A stretch of DNA of 64,000 nucleotides from Pseudomonas nicosulfuronedens (GTDB lineage: Bacteria; Pseudomonadota; Gammaproteobacteria; Pseudomonadales; Pseudomonadaceae). The notes below the pieces were generated by a model that had not been told where the DNA came from, searched no databases, and was given only the letters and a program-made list of their open reading frames with translations. The position numbers were made by a program, and so were the translations under genes. This document shows, piece after piece, positions 55,954 to 64,000 of this stretch (the first letter of the stretch is position 1; the number at the start of each line of letters is the position of its first letter). The DNA is taken from NCBI RefSeq assembly GCF_005877905.1, contig NZ_SWDV01000008.1, forward strand, positions 107,106 to 171,105. The letters run 5' to 3'.

Positions 55954-57138
55954 ATGAGTCAGACTTTCGTGGCGCTGGTCCAGCATCCTGGTGAGCAGGA
56001 GTGGCTGCAGAGCAGCCTGGCCGGCTGCGGGCAGGTGGTGCTGGCCAACAGCGGGACGCTGGAAGAACTGCTGTCGCTGCTGGACGTCACCGGTGCGACG
56101 GTCCTGTTCACCAGCCTGAACAAGGCCAACCTGGTCTCCCAGGGCTCGCTCATCGAGGGGCTGGTTTCTGCGCGGCCGCTGCTCTCGGTCGTCGCCGTCG
56201 GCGATGGTCTGGACAACCAGTTGGTGCTGGCGGCCATGCGAGCCGGCGCACGGGACTTCGTCACTTACGGCGCCCGCGCCAGCGAACTGAGCGGGCTGGT
56301 CCGCCGTCTCGGCGGGCGCCTGCCCACGGTGCCTGTGAGCGCTACCCAGCAGGGCGAATTGATCAGCCTGATCAGTGCCCGACCTGATGCCGACGGCGCC
56401 TTCGTCGCACTGCACCTGGCCCTGGCCCTGCAACGCCAGCCGGATCATCGCGTGCTGCTGGTGGACATCGGTCAACCCACCGGTGAGGCGCTGGCGATCC
56501 TCGGCATGGAGCCGTCGTTCACCTTCGCCGATGCGTTGCGCAACCTGCGTCGCCTGGACCAGACCCTGATCGACAGTGCCTTCGCCCGTCACGAGTCCGG
56601 CCTGCGTGTGCTCAGCCTGTCAGATGAGCCCGGCGTGCTGGAGCGCATCACCACTGCCGAGCTGTACCTGCTGCTGGGCAACCTGCGCAGCGCCTTCAGC
56701 CATATCCTGATCAACCTTACAGGCGTTGCCGAAGGCGAACTCAGCGGCCAGTTGCTGATGCAGGCCAACCGCGTGCTGTGGCTGGTGGACCAGAGTGTGC
56801 CGTCGTGCAAGAAAGGACTGGAACGTCTGCGCCGCCTGCGCGAGCGCACCCCCTCGCTGCCGCGCATCGAGTTGCTGATCGAGCGTTACTGGGCCTCGGT
56901 GCCACCAGATGCCCCGGCGCTGGGCAAGATGTTCGGCCTGGAACTCTTCGGCGTGCTGCCGGCCTCGCCCGAAGCCCGCCTGCGTGCCAAGAACGTCGGC
57001 CAGAGCCTGTTCGACCTGGCCCCGCGTGACCCGTTGACGGTGAAGCTACGCGACCTGGCCGAGGCACTGGGCGCGGGCGTGGCCGAGAAGCGCGGGCTGT
57101 TCAGCTGGATCGGTCGGGCGAAGGCCGCACGCTCATGA
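55954..57138 (+). CDS. tadZ: TadZ (CpaE), pilus-localising atypical ATPase
   Basis: The 394-residue protein has an N-terminal receiver-like domain (about 1-130) and a C-terminal ParA/MinD-like fold (130-394). The Walker A loop is degenerate: where ParA has KGGVGKT, this reads ARPDADGAFVALHLALAL, though Walker B LLVDIGQP and LRSAFSHILINLTGV are recognisable. TadZ binds the pole and recruits the Tad machine. ATG 55954 (MSQTFVALVQHPG, with AGGGAG upstream) is chosen; an ATG at 55888 would add 22 residues of basic sequence. Confidence 0.88.
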   Translation: MSQTFVALVQHPGEQEWLQSSLAGCGQVVLANSGTLEELLSLLDVTGATVLFTSLNKANLVSQGSLIEGLVSARPLLSVVAVGDGLDNQLVLAAMRAGARDFVTYGARASELSGLVRRLGGRLPTVPVSATQQGELISLISARPDADGAFVALHLALALQRQPDHRVLLVDIGQPTGEALAILGMEPSFTFADALRNLRRLDQTLIDSAFARHESGLRVLSLSDEPGVLERITTAELYLLLGNLRSAFSHILINLTGVAEGELSGQLLMQANRVLWLVDQSVPSCKKGLERLRRLRERTPSLPRIELLIERYWASVPPDAPALGKMFGLELFGVLPASPEARLRAKNVGQSLFDLAPRDPLTVKLRDLAEALGAGVAEKRGLFSWIGRAKAARS

Positions 57139-58382
57139 GCCAGCACTACGGCGGCGGTCACGGCCGTCACGACCAGGACCTGCAGACGCTGAAGATGCGC
57201 CTGCACCGCTACATCATCGATGAGATCGACGAAGACGGCATGAACCTGCTGGAGGGCGCGCGGCCGGCGGTGGCGCAGTACGTCTCCGAGAAGGTCTGCG
57301 AATACGCCTCGCGCCGCCAACTGGCGATCTCTCGCTACGAATTGGACCGCCTCGCCGAAGAGGTGGTGGACGAACTCACAGGCTTCGGCCCGCTGGAAAT
57401 CCTCCTGCGCGATCCGGGCATCTCGGAAATCCTGGTCAACGGCCCGGACCGGGTGTTCATCGAGCACGAAGGCCGGCTGTACCAGAGCGACCTGCGCTTC
57501 ATCGACGACCACCATGTACAGCGGGTGATCCAGCGCATCCTTGCGCCCCTGGGCCGGCGCCTGGACGAGTCCAGCCCGATGGTGGACGCGCGCCTGCCCG
57601 ACGGCAGCCGGGTCAACGCGATCATCCCGCCAGTGGCACTGGACGGGCCGTGCCTGTCGATTCGCAAGTTCAGCAAGGAACTGCTCAAGAGCGCCGACCT
57701 GCTGGCCTACCAGAGTGTCGACGAAGCCATGCTGGCTTTTCTCCGCCAGGCAGTGGCGAGCCGCTGCAACATCCTCATCAGTGGCGGCACCGGTACCGGC
57801 AAGACCACGCTGCTCAACGTCATGAGCAGCTTCATCGACGAGCGCGAGCGCATCGTCACCATCGAGGACACCGCCGAACTGCAACTGGGCCATGATCACG
57901 TGGTGCGGCTGGAGACCCGTCCGCCGAACGCCGAAGGCTTCGGTGAGGTGACCGCTCGCGACCTGATCCGCAACGCTCTGCGGATGCGCCCGGACCGCAT
58001 CATCCTCGGCGAGATCCGCGGCGTCGAAGTGCTCGACGTGCTGCAGGCGATGAACACCGGTCACGATGGCTCGATGAGCACCGTGCACGCCAACTCGGCG
58101 ATGGATTCGCTGTTACGCCTGGAGATGCTGGTGGGGCTTACCGGCCAGCGTGTGCCGGAGCAGACCCTGCGGCAGATGCTCTGCTCGGCGCTGGATATCA
58201 TCGTGCAGATCACCCGCCTGTCCAACGGGCGCCGCTGCGTCAGCGAGATCCTCGAGGTGCTGGAAGTGCGCGACGGCGTCTACGTCACCAACTCGCTGTT
58301 CAGCCTCGACCGACGCGGTACCGGGCAGTTCGTCCGTACGGCTCAGCCAAACGGGCTGAAATTCCACCAGGTGCTGATGTGA
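57135..58382 (+). CDS. tadA: TadA (CpaF), pilus assembly/secretion ATPase
   Basis: The 415-residue type II/IV secretion NTPase powers extension of Flp fibres. It has Walker [13 protein letters not shown] (about 216-227), the Asp box [15 protein letters not shown], Walker [18 protein letters not shown] and the His box [20 protein letters not shown]. The N-terminal helical domain ([19 protein letters not shown]) is typical of CpaF. It overlaps tadZ (ATGA) and tadB. Confidence 0.95.
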   Translation: MSQHYGGGHGRHDQDLQTLKMRLHRYIIDEIDEDGMNLLEGARPAVAQYVSEKVCEYASRRQLAISRYELDRLAEEVVDELTGFGPLEILLRDPGISEILVNGPDRVFIEHEGRLYQSDLRFIDDHHVQRVIQRILAPLGRRLDESSPMVDARLPDGSRVNAIIPPVALDGPCLSIRKFSKELLKSADLLAYQSVDEAMLAFLRQAVASRCNILISGGTGTGKTTLLNVMSSFIDERERIVTIEDTAELQLGHDHVVRLETRPPNAEGFGEVTARDLIRNALRMRPDRIILGEIRGVEVLDVLQAMNTGHDGSMSTVHANSAMDSLLRLEMLVGLTGQRVPEQTLRQMLCSALDIIVQITRLSNGRRCVSEILEVLEVRDGVYVTNSLFSLDRRGTGQFVRTAQPNGLKFHQVLM

Positions 58383-59266
58383 GCGGCGCCCTCTGGCTGG
58401 TCGCGGCCAGCTTGGCGCTGGCGGTTCTGGGCGCGCTGCTGGCGGGCTTGAGCTGGCGCGCTCGGCACCATGAACTGGTGATGCGCCGCCTGAGTGGGGA
58501 GGGCGTGGTCGCCGGTGGCAGCCGTGTCCGCAGCAGCCACTGGCTGGCGAGACGCATGCGCCGCGCGGGGATCACGGAGATGGGGCGCTGGTTGCTGGGA
58601 GCGGCAGCAGTCTCCGTCGTGCTGGGGCTTTTCGGGCAGCGCCTGGCCGGGCCGTTTGGCGCGCTCTGTGGCGTCGGCTTGGGCGTGCTGGGCTTCCATG
58701 GCCTGGTTAACCTGCTGTACCGGCGACGCCTGCAGAAGATGATCCGGCAGATGCCCAATTTCCTCGACCAGGTGGTTCGCAGCCTGCACTCCGGCCGCAC
58801 CCTGGGCGATGCCATCACCCAGGCGGTGAACGCGGCCGACGATCCGCTGCGGGAAATCTTCTCGTTGGTGAACAACCATGTGCTGCTGGGCATCAGCCTG
58901 CCCGAGGCCTTGCAGGAAGTGGCGGAACTGTACGACGTGGAGGAGCTTCACGTGCTCTCCCTGGGGGTGGCGGTGAACCACCGTTACGGCGGCAATACCA
59001 CCGACCTGCTGGAGAACATCATCAAGGTCATCCACGAGCGGGAGAAATTGGGTCGACAATTGCGCGCCATGACTGGCGAGACCCGCATGAGTGCCCTGGT
59101 GCTGGCGCTGCTGCCGGTGAGCCTGGGCGCCTACATCCTGTTCAGCAATCCGGGCTACCTGATGAACATGTGGCACGACCATGGCGGCCGCATGATGCTG
59201 CTGACATCCCTGGGATTGCAGGTGCTGGGGTGCTACACGCTCTGGCGCATGCTTAAGAGTGTCTGA
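58379..59266 (+). CDS. tadB: TadB, inner-membrane pilus platform protein
   Basis: The 295-residue type II secretion F-family protein has membrane segments near the N-terminus (residues 4-25), at about 75-115 and the C-terminus (about 240-285). The cytoplasmic F-domain contains FLDQVVRSLHSGRTLGDAI and LGVAVNHRYGGNTTDLLENI. With TadC it forms the platform for TadA. GTG 58379 overlaps the tadA stop. Confidence 0.92.
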   Translation: MSGALWLVAASLALAVLGALLAGLSWRARHHELVMRRLSGEGVVAGGSRVRSSHWLARRMRRAGITEMGRWLLGAAAVSVVLGLFGQRLAGPFGALCGVGLGVLGFHGLVNLLYRRRLQKMIRQMPNFLDQVVRSLHSGRTLGDAITQAVNAADDPLREIFSLVNNHVLLGISLPEALQEVAELYDVEELHVLSLGVAVNHRYGGNTTDLLENIIKVIHEREKLGRQLRAMTGETRMSALVLALLPVSLGAYILFSNPGYLMNMWHDHGGRMMLLTSLGLQVLGCYTLWRMLKSV

Positions 59267-59276
59267 GGAGGCCGGC

Positions 59277-60185
59277 ATGCCCCTGATGTACGGATTGATG
59301 ATGGTCATCCTGGCCCTTGCGGCGACCCTCCTGTGGCTTTCCCAGAGCCGCTCTGCCAGTCGCGAGCAGCGTCTGATCCAGCAGCGCCTGGGGGGCGATC
59401 CGCTGCCGCGCGGAGCCGGCCAGCGCGTGGCGCAGGCGTTCGACCGGATGAGCGACAGTGGCCTGGGCAAGCGCCTGCAGCTGCGCGACGAAGAAGTCCG
59501 GTTACTGCTCAACCAGGCCGGCTGGTCCGGTAGTACGCCGCGCCGTATTTACCTGATGTCGATCTTCCTGGTGCCTCTGCTGTTCGTGGCCATCGTGCTG
59601 GTGATCCTCGCCACGCCGGGGCACGCCCATACCTCTCCGCTGTTGCCTCTGTCCTTCGCCGCCGGCATCGGCTTCCTGCTGCCCAAGCGGGTCCTTGCCT
59701 ATTTCGCCGGCCAGCGCCGGCAGCGCCTGTCGGACGAAGTGATCCTATTCATCCAGCTGATCCGCATCCTCTTCGATTCCGGCCTCACCGTGGAGCAGAG
59801 CCTTCGTGTGGTCTGCCGGGAAGGGCGGAGCATCGTGCCGGTACTGGTGGAGGAACTCGATGGCGTGCTGGTCCACGCCGAAAGCGGCCTGGACCTGGCT
59901 GACGAGCTGGAGCTCCTGAGCAAGCGTCTGGCGGTCGGCGAACTGACGGACTGCTGCAATGTGCTGCGCCAGATGGTGCGCCAGGGCGGCAGCGCACGAG
60001 GCTCGCTGCTGACGCTCAAGCAACTGTTCGAGGACCGGCGCCTGACCGGCCTGCAGGAAAAGGTCAGCAAGATGTCGGCGAAGATGAGCCTGGTGATGAT
60101 GACGCTGTTGTTCCCGGCGTTGCTGATCATCCTCGCCGGGCCCGGCTTCCTCGCCATTACCAAGGCCATGGGGAGAATGGGATGA
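59277..60185 (+). CDS. tadC: TadC, inner-membrane pilus platform protein
   Basis: The 302-residue second T2SS-F protein has an N-terminal membrane segment, two helices at about residues 95-145, the F-domain (VILFIQLIRILFDSGLTVEQSL; LRQMVRQGGSARGSLLTLKQ) and a C-terminal helix (MMTLLFPALLIILAGPGFL). ATG 59277 has GAGGAGG upstream. It overlaps tadD by four bases. Confidence 0.92.
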   Translation: MPLMYGLMMVILALAATLLWLSQSRSASREQRLIQQRLGGDPLPRGAGQRVAQAFDRMSDSGLGKRLQLRDEEVRLLLNQAGWSGSTPRRIYLMSIFLVPLLFVAIVLVILATPGHAHTSPLLPLSFAAGIGFLLPKRVLAYFAGQRRQRLSDEVILFIQLIRILFDSGLTVEQSLRVVCREGRSIVPVLVEELDGVLVHAESGLDLADELELLSKRLAVGELTDCCNVLRQMVRQGGSARGSLLTLKQLFEDRRLTGLQEKVSKMSAKMSLVMMTLLFPALLIILAGPGFLAITKAMGRMG

Positions 60186-60982
60186 GAAACGCCTGCTGGA
60201 TCGGCTTGCTGGGCCTGACGCTGGGTGGCTGCGCCAACTTCGACACCCTGGGTGGCGGCCCGAGCGTCGGGCAGAACTGCGATGAAAAGCTCGGCCAGTC
60301 GGTGGAGCTGCAGCTCAACCTGGCCCGCGAAATGCTCGACAACGGCCGTGCTCACGCAGCGCTGGCCAATCTGGAAACCTTGCCGCCGAACTCGCTGGAA
60401 GTGCGCGAAAGCAAGGCGCTGGCGCTGCGCCGCATTGGCGATCCCAAGGCGCGGATCGTCTATGAAGGTCTGCTCGGTACCTGCAAGGCAGCCGACGCGC
60501 ACCACGGCCTTGGGCAGATCGCCATGCGCGGTGGCAACACCGTGGAAGCCGAGCGCGAGTTGCGTGAAGCGGCACGCCTGCAGCCGACCGACAGCTCACT
60601 GCGCAACGACCTGGGCTACGTCCTGTTGCGGCGTGGTGAGATGGAGAAGGCACGTTTCGAGTTCATCACCGCCATGGAGCTGAACGAGCACGACAAATTG
60701 CCGGCCACCAACCTGCTCAGTGTCATGTTCATCCAGGGCGAGACCAGTGAGGCCAGCCGGTTGATCCAGAGCGTCGGGCTGTCTGCCGACCAGGTTCGCG
60801 CGGCCCAGGACCAGGCGAAGGACCTTCGCCCGATAAGCCCTGCCAGCCCGGCCAGTCAGCCGGCGGTGCAGGTCGAAAGCGTGAGCTACGTGAACGATCC
60901 GGTGGACGAAGCGCACCCGGCGCTGGTCGAGTCGACACCGGCGGTAGCGCGCGACGCCAAGCTGCTGGTCAAGGCCCGCTGA
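60182..60982 (+). CDS. tadD: TadD, TPR lipoprotein pilotin of the Flp system
   Basis: The 266-residue protein has a lipoprotein signal with lipobox LGGC (Cys17) and three or more TPR-like repeats (about 65-190, ALANLETLPPNSLEVRESKA; HHGLGQIAMRGGNTVEAERE; RNDLGYVLLRRGEMEKA). The C-terminal 70 residues are Pro/Ser/Ala-rich. TadD is thought to act as the pilotin for RcpA assembly. It starts inside the tadC end. Confidence 0.9.
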   Translation: MRNACWIGLLGLTLGGCANFDTLGGGPSVGQNCDEKLGQSVELQLNLAREMLDNGRAHAALANLETLPPNSLEVRESKALALRRIGDPKARIVYEGLLGTCKAADAHHGLGQIAMRGGNTVEAERELREAARLQPTDSSLRNDLGYVLLRRGEMEKARFEFITAMELNEHDKLPATNLLSVMFIQGETSEASRLIQSVGLSADQVRAAQDQAKDLRPISPASPASQPAVQVESVSYVNDPVDEAHPALVESTPAVARDAKLLVKAR

Positions 60983-61001
60983 CATGGGCAGGGAGGGAAG
61001 C

Positions 61002-61280
61002 ATGAAGACATGGATTCTGGCCGGCGCATTGCTGGCGACGCCGATGCTGGCCCAGGCGGTGGAGAACACTCGCCCTGAAGCTGGTACCACCGCTCGTGAC
61101 CAGCAGGAAGTGCTGACCTGGCTGGACTTGCAGAGCAGCGGCAAGGCCGCCTCGCCACACCGGCAGAGCGCCACTCCGGCCGAGCGTGACCGCGCCTACC
61201 AGCGCTACCTGAAGAGCTATACCCGCGAGATTCCCGAGTATCTGCTCGACGACAACAGCTTCAGCACCGACAACAAGTAG
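61002..61280 (+). CDS. DUF3613 secreted small protein of the tad operon
   Basis: The 92-residue protein has a signal peptide (about 1-20, WILAGALLATPMLAQA). The mature domain carries TTARDQQEVLTWLDLQSSGKAAS and TPAERDRAYQRYLKSYTREIPEYL, a pattern conserved in pseudomonad tad loci. The function is not known; it corresponds in position to PA4298 of P. aeruginosa. ATG 61002 has GGGAGGGAAG upstream. Confidence 0.8.
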   Translation: MKTWILAGALLATPMLAQAVENTRPEAGTTARDQQEVLTWLDLQSSGKAASPHRQSATPAERDRAYQRYLKSYTREIPEYLLDDNSFSTDNK

Positions 61281-61297
61281 TCCTTCGGGAGGCTGCC

Positions 61298-63019
61298 ATG
61301 GGACGTGAGCGGCAGCGAGGTGCCATCGGCATCATGGCGGCAGTCACGCTGTTGATGGCGTTGATCTGTCTGGCCCTGGTGATCGATACCGGGCGCTTGT
61401 ACTACGAGCAGCGCAAGTTGCAGCGCGTGGCGGATGTGGCTGCGCTGGAGGCGGCGACTCAGAGCGGCATGTGCGGATCGCAGGAGGCGACAGAGATCCA
61501 GGGATATGTGCAGGCCAGCGCCACAAAGAACGGTTTCGTGGCGGAGGCGGGAGATTCGCTCACCGGGACCCTGGGGACTGTCGGTTTCGACGCCACCTTC
61601 GGTTCGGCCGAGTCGCGCAGGGTGTTCTCTGCTGGTGGCGAGATGGCCGACGCTGTGCAGGTCCTGGCAGTCAATCGGGTGCCATCGAGCCTGGTGCTCA
61701 ATGTCGCCAGTATCTTCAGTGGCATGCCGGCGCAGACTGACCTGACCGCCCGCGCGGTGGCAAGGCGCACAGCGTTGGCGGGACTATCGGCGGGAACTGG
61801 GTTAGCCAGTCTGGACGATCAGCAGTCGATCCTGCTCAACAACCTGTTGAACAACCTGCTGGGTAGCCATCTGTCGCTCAAGGCTGTTGGCTACCAAGGG
61901 CTGGCCAACGCGCAAGTCAGTCTGCTGGGACTGTCCGATCAGCTGCGGGCGTTGGGAGTCAATTTGGAGGCCGGCTCGGTGGATTCGCTGTTGGGCGCGC
62001 AGGCTGATCTGGCTCAATTGCTCAACGCCACGGTGAACGCCATCGACCCAACACAAGTCGCGAATCTGGACACCTCCCTGCTTCACCAGCAACTGCTGGG
62101 CGCGGGAGTCAAGGCGGCGACCGTCACTCTGGGCAGCGTGTTGTCAGTGGTGGCACCCGACTCGGTGCGCGATCAGGCGCTGCAAGGAACAGTCAGCGTC
62201 CTGGACCTGATCACCGCCCTGGCCTTTGTCGCCAACCGACAACATGCGGTTGAGGTCAATACCGGCATCAACCTGGGCGGCCTGGCCTCGGCGAAAGTCA
62301 AACTGTGGATCGTCGAGCCGCCGCAGATTGCCTTCGGTTATCCGGGGAAGAACAGCAACGGTAAATGGCGCACTGAGGTGCGAACGGCGGCTGTGCGTAC
62401 GAGCGTGGAGGCCAGCACCGGGTTGCCGGGTGTTCTCACGGTTGATCTCGGCCTTGCGGTCAATGTCGCGCAGGGGACGGCGGCCCTGGACACGATCCAG
62501 TGCGGAGGAGTGGGCCAGCCGGTGAAAGTCGAGGTGTATGCGCTGCCGGGCATCGCTTCGCTGCAATTGGGGACCTACGCCGACCCGTCCAATCCCGTTG
62601 TCTCGCCCATCCAGGTCGAGGTGCTCAGTGGGCTGGTCGAGTTGAACGTATCAGCGAACACCGTGGTGGGTGGAGCAACTGGGACGACGCTGAAGTATGA
62701 CGTCGCCAGTCCAGCCGATTTGCCCAGCCAGGACAAGACAGCCTCCAGCGCGCTCGGGGCTTCGTTGGACAACGCTTTGGGCACGCTGGCATCGTCGATC
62801 AAGGTCGAGCCGAAGATTCTTGGCCTCGATCCGCTGGGCTTGATCGGGGCGACGCTCTCCGGTCTCGTCAGCGGACTGCTGACATTACTCAAGCCTGCGG
62901 TTTCCGCGCTGGGGCACGTCGTGCTCGACCCGCTTCTGCAATTGCTCGGGGTCAGTCTGGGAACCATTGATGTGCGCCTGATCGACCTCCAGACCGGTGG
63001 TGCCGAGTTGCTGATCTGA
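61298..63019 (+). CDS. tadG: TadG-like Flp pilus minor/assembly protein
   Basis: The 573-residue protein has a basic N-terminus (GRERQRGAIGIM), one membrane helix (AAVTLLMALICLALVIDTG) and the Tad domain (RLYYEQRKLQRVADVAALEAA). The rest is a long Leu/Ala/Asn-rich, weakly repetitive extracytoplasmic region (LLNNLLNNLLGSHLSL; LINATVNAIDPTQVANLDT-like) with only one pair of Cys, and no von Willebrand fold that I can see. It probably anchors pilus assembly on the periplasmic side. It ends the operon; pprB converges 24 bases away. Confidence 0.85.
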   Translation: MGRERQRGAIGIMAAVTLLMALICLALVIDTGRLYYEQRKLQRVADVAALEAATQSGMCGSQEATEIQGYVQASATKNGFVAEAGDSLTGTLGTVGFDATFGSAESRRVFSAGGEMADAVQVLAVNRVPSSLVLNVASIFSGMPAQTDLTARAVARRTALAGLSAGTGLASLDDQQSILLNNLLNNLLGSHLSLKAVGYQGLANAQVSLLGLSDQLRALGVNLEAGSVDSLLGAQADLAQLLNATVNAIDPTQVANLDTSLLHQQLLGAGVKAATVTLGSVLSVVAPDSVRDQALQGTVSVLDLITALAFVANRQHAVEVNTGINLGGLASAKVKLWIVEPPQIAFGYPGKNSNGKWRTEVRTAAVRTSVEASTGLPGVLTVDLGLAVNVAQGTAALDTIQCGGVGQPVKVEVYALPGIASLQLGTYADPSNPVVSPIQVEVLSGLVELNVSANTVVGGATGTTLKYDVASPADLPSQDKTASSALGASLDNALGTLASSIKVEPKILGLDPLGLIGATLSGLVSGLLTLLKPAVSALGHVVLDPLLQLLGVSLGTIDVRLIDLQTGGAELLI

Positions 63020-63043
63020 AGGTCGTCGGCGATCGCGCCAGCG

Positions 63044-63877
63044 TCAGTGCACTGCGCTGCTCTGTGCGGCGGAGGGGGAGATGGCGAGAGCGAGTTGCGT
63101 ACGGTTGTGCATATGCATCAGCCGCAGCACCTGGGAAACGTACAGCTTCACGGTGTTCTCGGTGATCCCCAGGTCGTAGGCGATCTGGTAGTTGGTAAGC
63201 CCCTTGCTGACCAGGCGCGCTACCGCCTGCTGGCGCGGCGAGAGCTTGTTGAACAGCGGGTTGTTCACCACCGGCGTCATCTGCTCGGCATTGCTCGGCG
63301 CGGAACTCGCAGCGGGCTCGGGCTGTTCCTGCTTGAGCGCGCTGCTGTTGGCCGGCTGGCCGCCACCATGGACCTCGTACTTGATCTTGTGGATATCGCG
63401 CGAAATCGAGTTGAGCGATTCGGCGAGGTACTCCAGGCGCTGGTTCACATGGCTCAGGCTGAGCTGGCTGCGGATGCGCTCGTGCAGGCGGGCCTCCAGG
63501 CGCTCCAGGCCCTTGAGCAGGTCCATGGGCGCCACCGGTTTCTGGTAGTAATCGGCAACACCCACGCGCATGGCCTCGATCACTTCCTGGCTGCCTTGCT
63601 GGCCAGTGAGGATGATGGTCTCGAAGAATCGTGTCGAACCGGCCAATTCCTTGAGGGCCTCGACCACGCGGATGCCATTGTCACGACCCAGGCCCAGGTC
63701 GCAGATCACCAGGCCGATCGAGGCATCATCGCGAAACTTCTGCAAGGCGCTGTCCTTGCTGTCGCTGACCGCGCAGCGGTAGCCACTGTTCTCCAGCAAC
63801 TCGGAGAGCTCGGTAGTGACCTGAGGCTCGTCATCAATGACCAGCACGCTGAAACGGCGATTGGCCGTTTTATCCAT
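63044..63877 (-). CDS. pprB: PprB, LuxR-family response regulator of the Flp/Tad locus
   Basis: The 277-residue protein has a receiver domain with Asp15/Asp16 and phospho-acceptor Asp60 (VICDLGLGRDNG), Lys in QKPVAPMD, a Glu/Pro/Ser-rich linker (about 165-200), and a LuxR-type helix-turn-helix (LSPRQQAVARLVSKGLTNYQ; ITENTVKLYVSQVLRLM). In P. aeruginosa, PprAB controls flp-tad, the BapA adhesin and CupE fimbriae. AAGGAG lies upstream of the ATG. No pprA kinase or fppA peptidase gene is inside the window; both may follow. Confidence 0.93.
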   Translation of the reverse strand: MDKTANRRFSVLVIDDEPQVTTELSELLENSGYRCAVSDSKDSALQKFRDDASIGLVICDLGLGRDNGIRVVEALKELAGSTRFFETIILTGQQGSQEVIEAMRVGVADYYQKPVAPMDLLKGLERLEARLHERIRSQLSLSHVNQRLEYLAESLNSISRDIHKIKYEVHGGGQPANSSALKQEQPEPAASSAPSNAEQMTPVVNNPLFNKLSPRQQAVARLVSKGLTNYQIAYDLGITENTVKLYVSQVLRLMHMHNRTQLALAISPSAAQSSAVH

Positions 63878-63998
63878 GACTGCACGCTCCTTGAAAGAGT
63901 ACTTCCATTATTTTTATCGTCCGTCCGTTCTTCTTCAGGTAGTTGCCGACCAGCTCGCGAATCTCGCGGTCGTCGTCGACGATCAGTACGTGATCGAC
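63870..63998 (-). pseudogene. N-terminal shard of an OmpR-type response regulator (open at window edge)
   Basis: On the minus strand the frame from 63998 reads VDHVLIVDDDREIRELV and continues NYLKKNG, the exact start of a receiver domain: beta-1, the acidic triad DDD and helix 1. After that, homology stops and about 17 unrelated residues (RTIKIMEVLFQG...) lead to a TAA that overlaps the pprB start. The phospho-acceptor Asp, Thr, Lys and the whole output domain are missing. The start codon is beyond the window. It looks like a decayed or truncated gene, but an unusual short regulator cannot be excluded. Confidence 0.6.
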
Positions 63999-64000
63999 AT

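Overview
The window is a high-GC gammaproteobacterial chromosome segment that reads as Pseudomonas, close to the P. aeruginosa/nitroreducens/citronellolis side of the genus. The evidence is the gene order (lpoA-rsmI-rnpB-mraZ...lpxC-dciA-secA-argJ; ampG; groESL; colRS; the flp-rcp-tad-pprB pilus locus) and near-family-length proteins throughout. Almost everything is core genome. I see no prophage, insertion sequence, CRISPR array, tRNA or rRNA operon.

Layout. 1-2240: the 5' part of lpoA (minus), divergent rsmI, then the RNase P RNA gene with promoter and terminator. 2329-20246: the complete dcw (division and cell wall) cluster, mraZ to lpxC, nearly gapless and headed by a sigma70-type promoter that runs into a 10-bp-periodic MraZ operator. 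20257-25091: dciA, secA, argJ. 25132-33318: a mixed housekeeping block (glutathione transferase, Nudix-ThiE fusion, cobalamin adenosyltransferase, a PAS histidine kinase, panE, a response regulator with a dead GGDEF domain, yajQ, an MscS channel). 33343-38966: ampG, an alkyltransferase-like DNA repair protein, DUF481 protein, SDR reductase, HugZ-like protein, FxsA. 39028-41237: groESL under a heat-shock promoter. 41266-42108: fluoride riboswitch, crcB and a DUF190 gene. 42173-45921: colR-colS and the LPS-modifying methyltransferase/inaA operon, with ColR-box-like sites. 45970-48810: pncB and a HerA-like ATPase. 48825-52994: two tandem amino-acid chemoreceptors with almost identical signalling halves. 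53151-63877: a complete Flp/Tad pilus locus with flp divergent from rcpC-rcpA-tadZABCD-DUF3613-tadG, and its regulator pprB convergent at the end. 63870-63998: the N-terminal shard of a second response regulator runs into pprB.

How the genes work together. The first third builds peptidoglycan from UDP-MurNAc-peptide precursors to lipid II, assembles the divisome and adds lipid A synthesis (lpxC); LpoA and AmpG link to it through PBP1a activation and muropeptide recycling. The middle has envelope-stress and ion genes (MscS, ColRS, CrcB). The last quarter is surface behaviour: chemotaxis to amino acids and a Flp adhesion pilus under PprB.

Most worth a second look: the truncated response-regulator remnant against pprB, the homogenised chemoreceptor pair, the fluoride riboswitch with its switching helix, the ColR-box-like sites, the alkyltransferase-like protein with an uncertain start, and the kinase/degenerate-GGDEF regulator pair around panE. 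I did not find a convincing wholly new multi-gene system.
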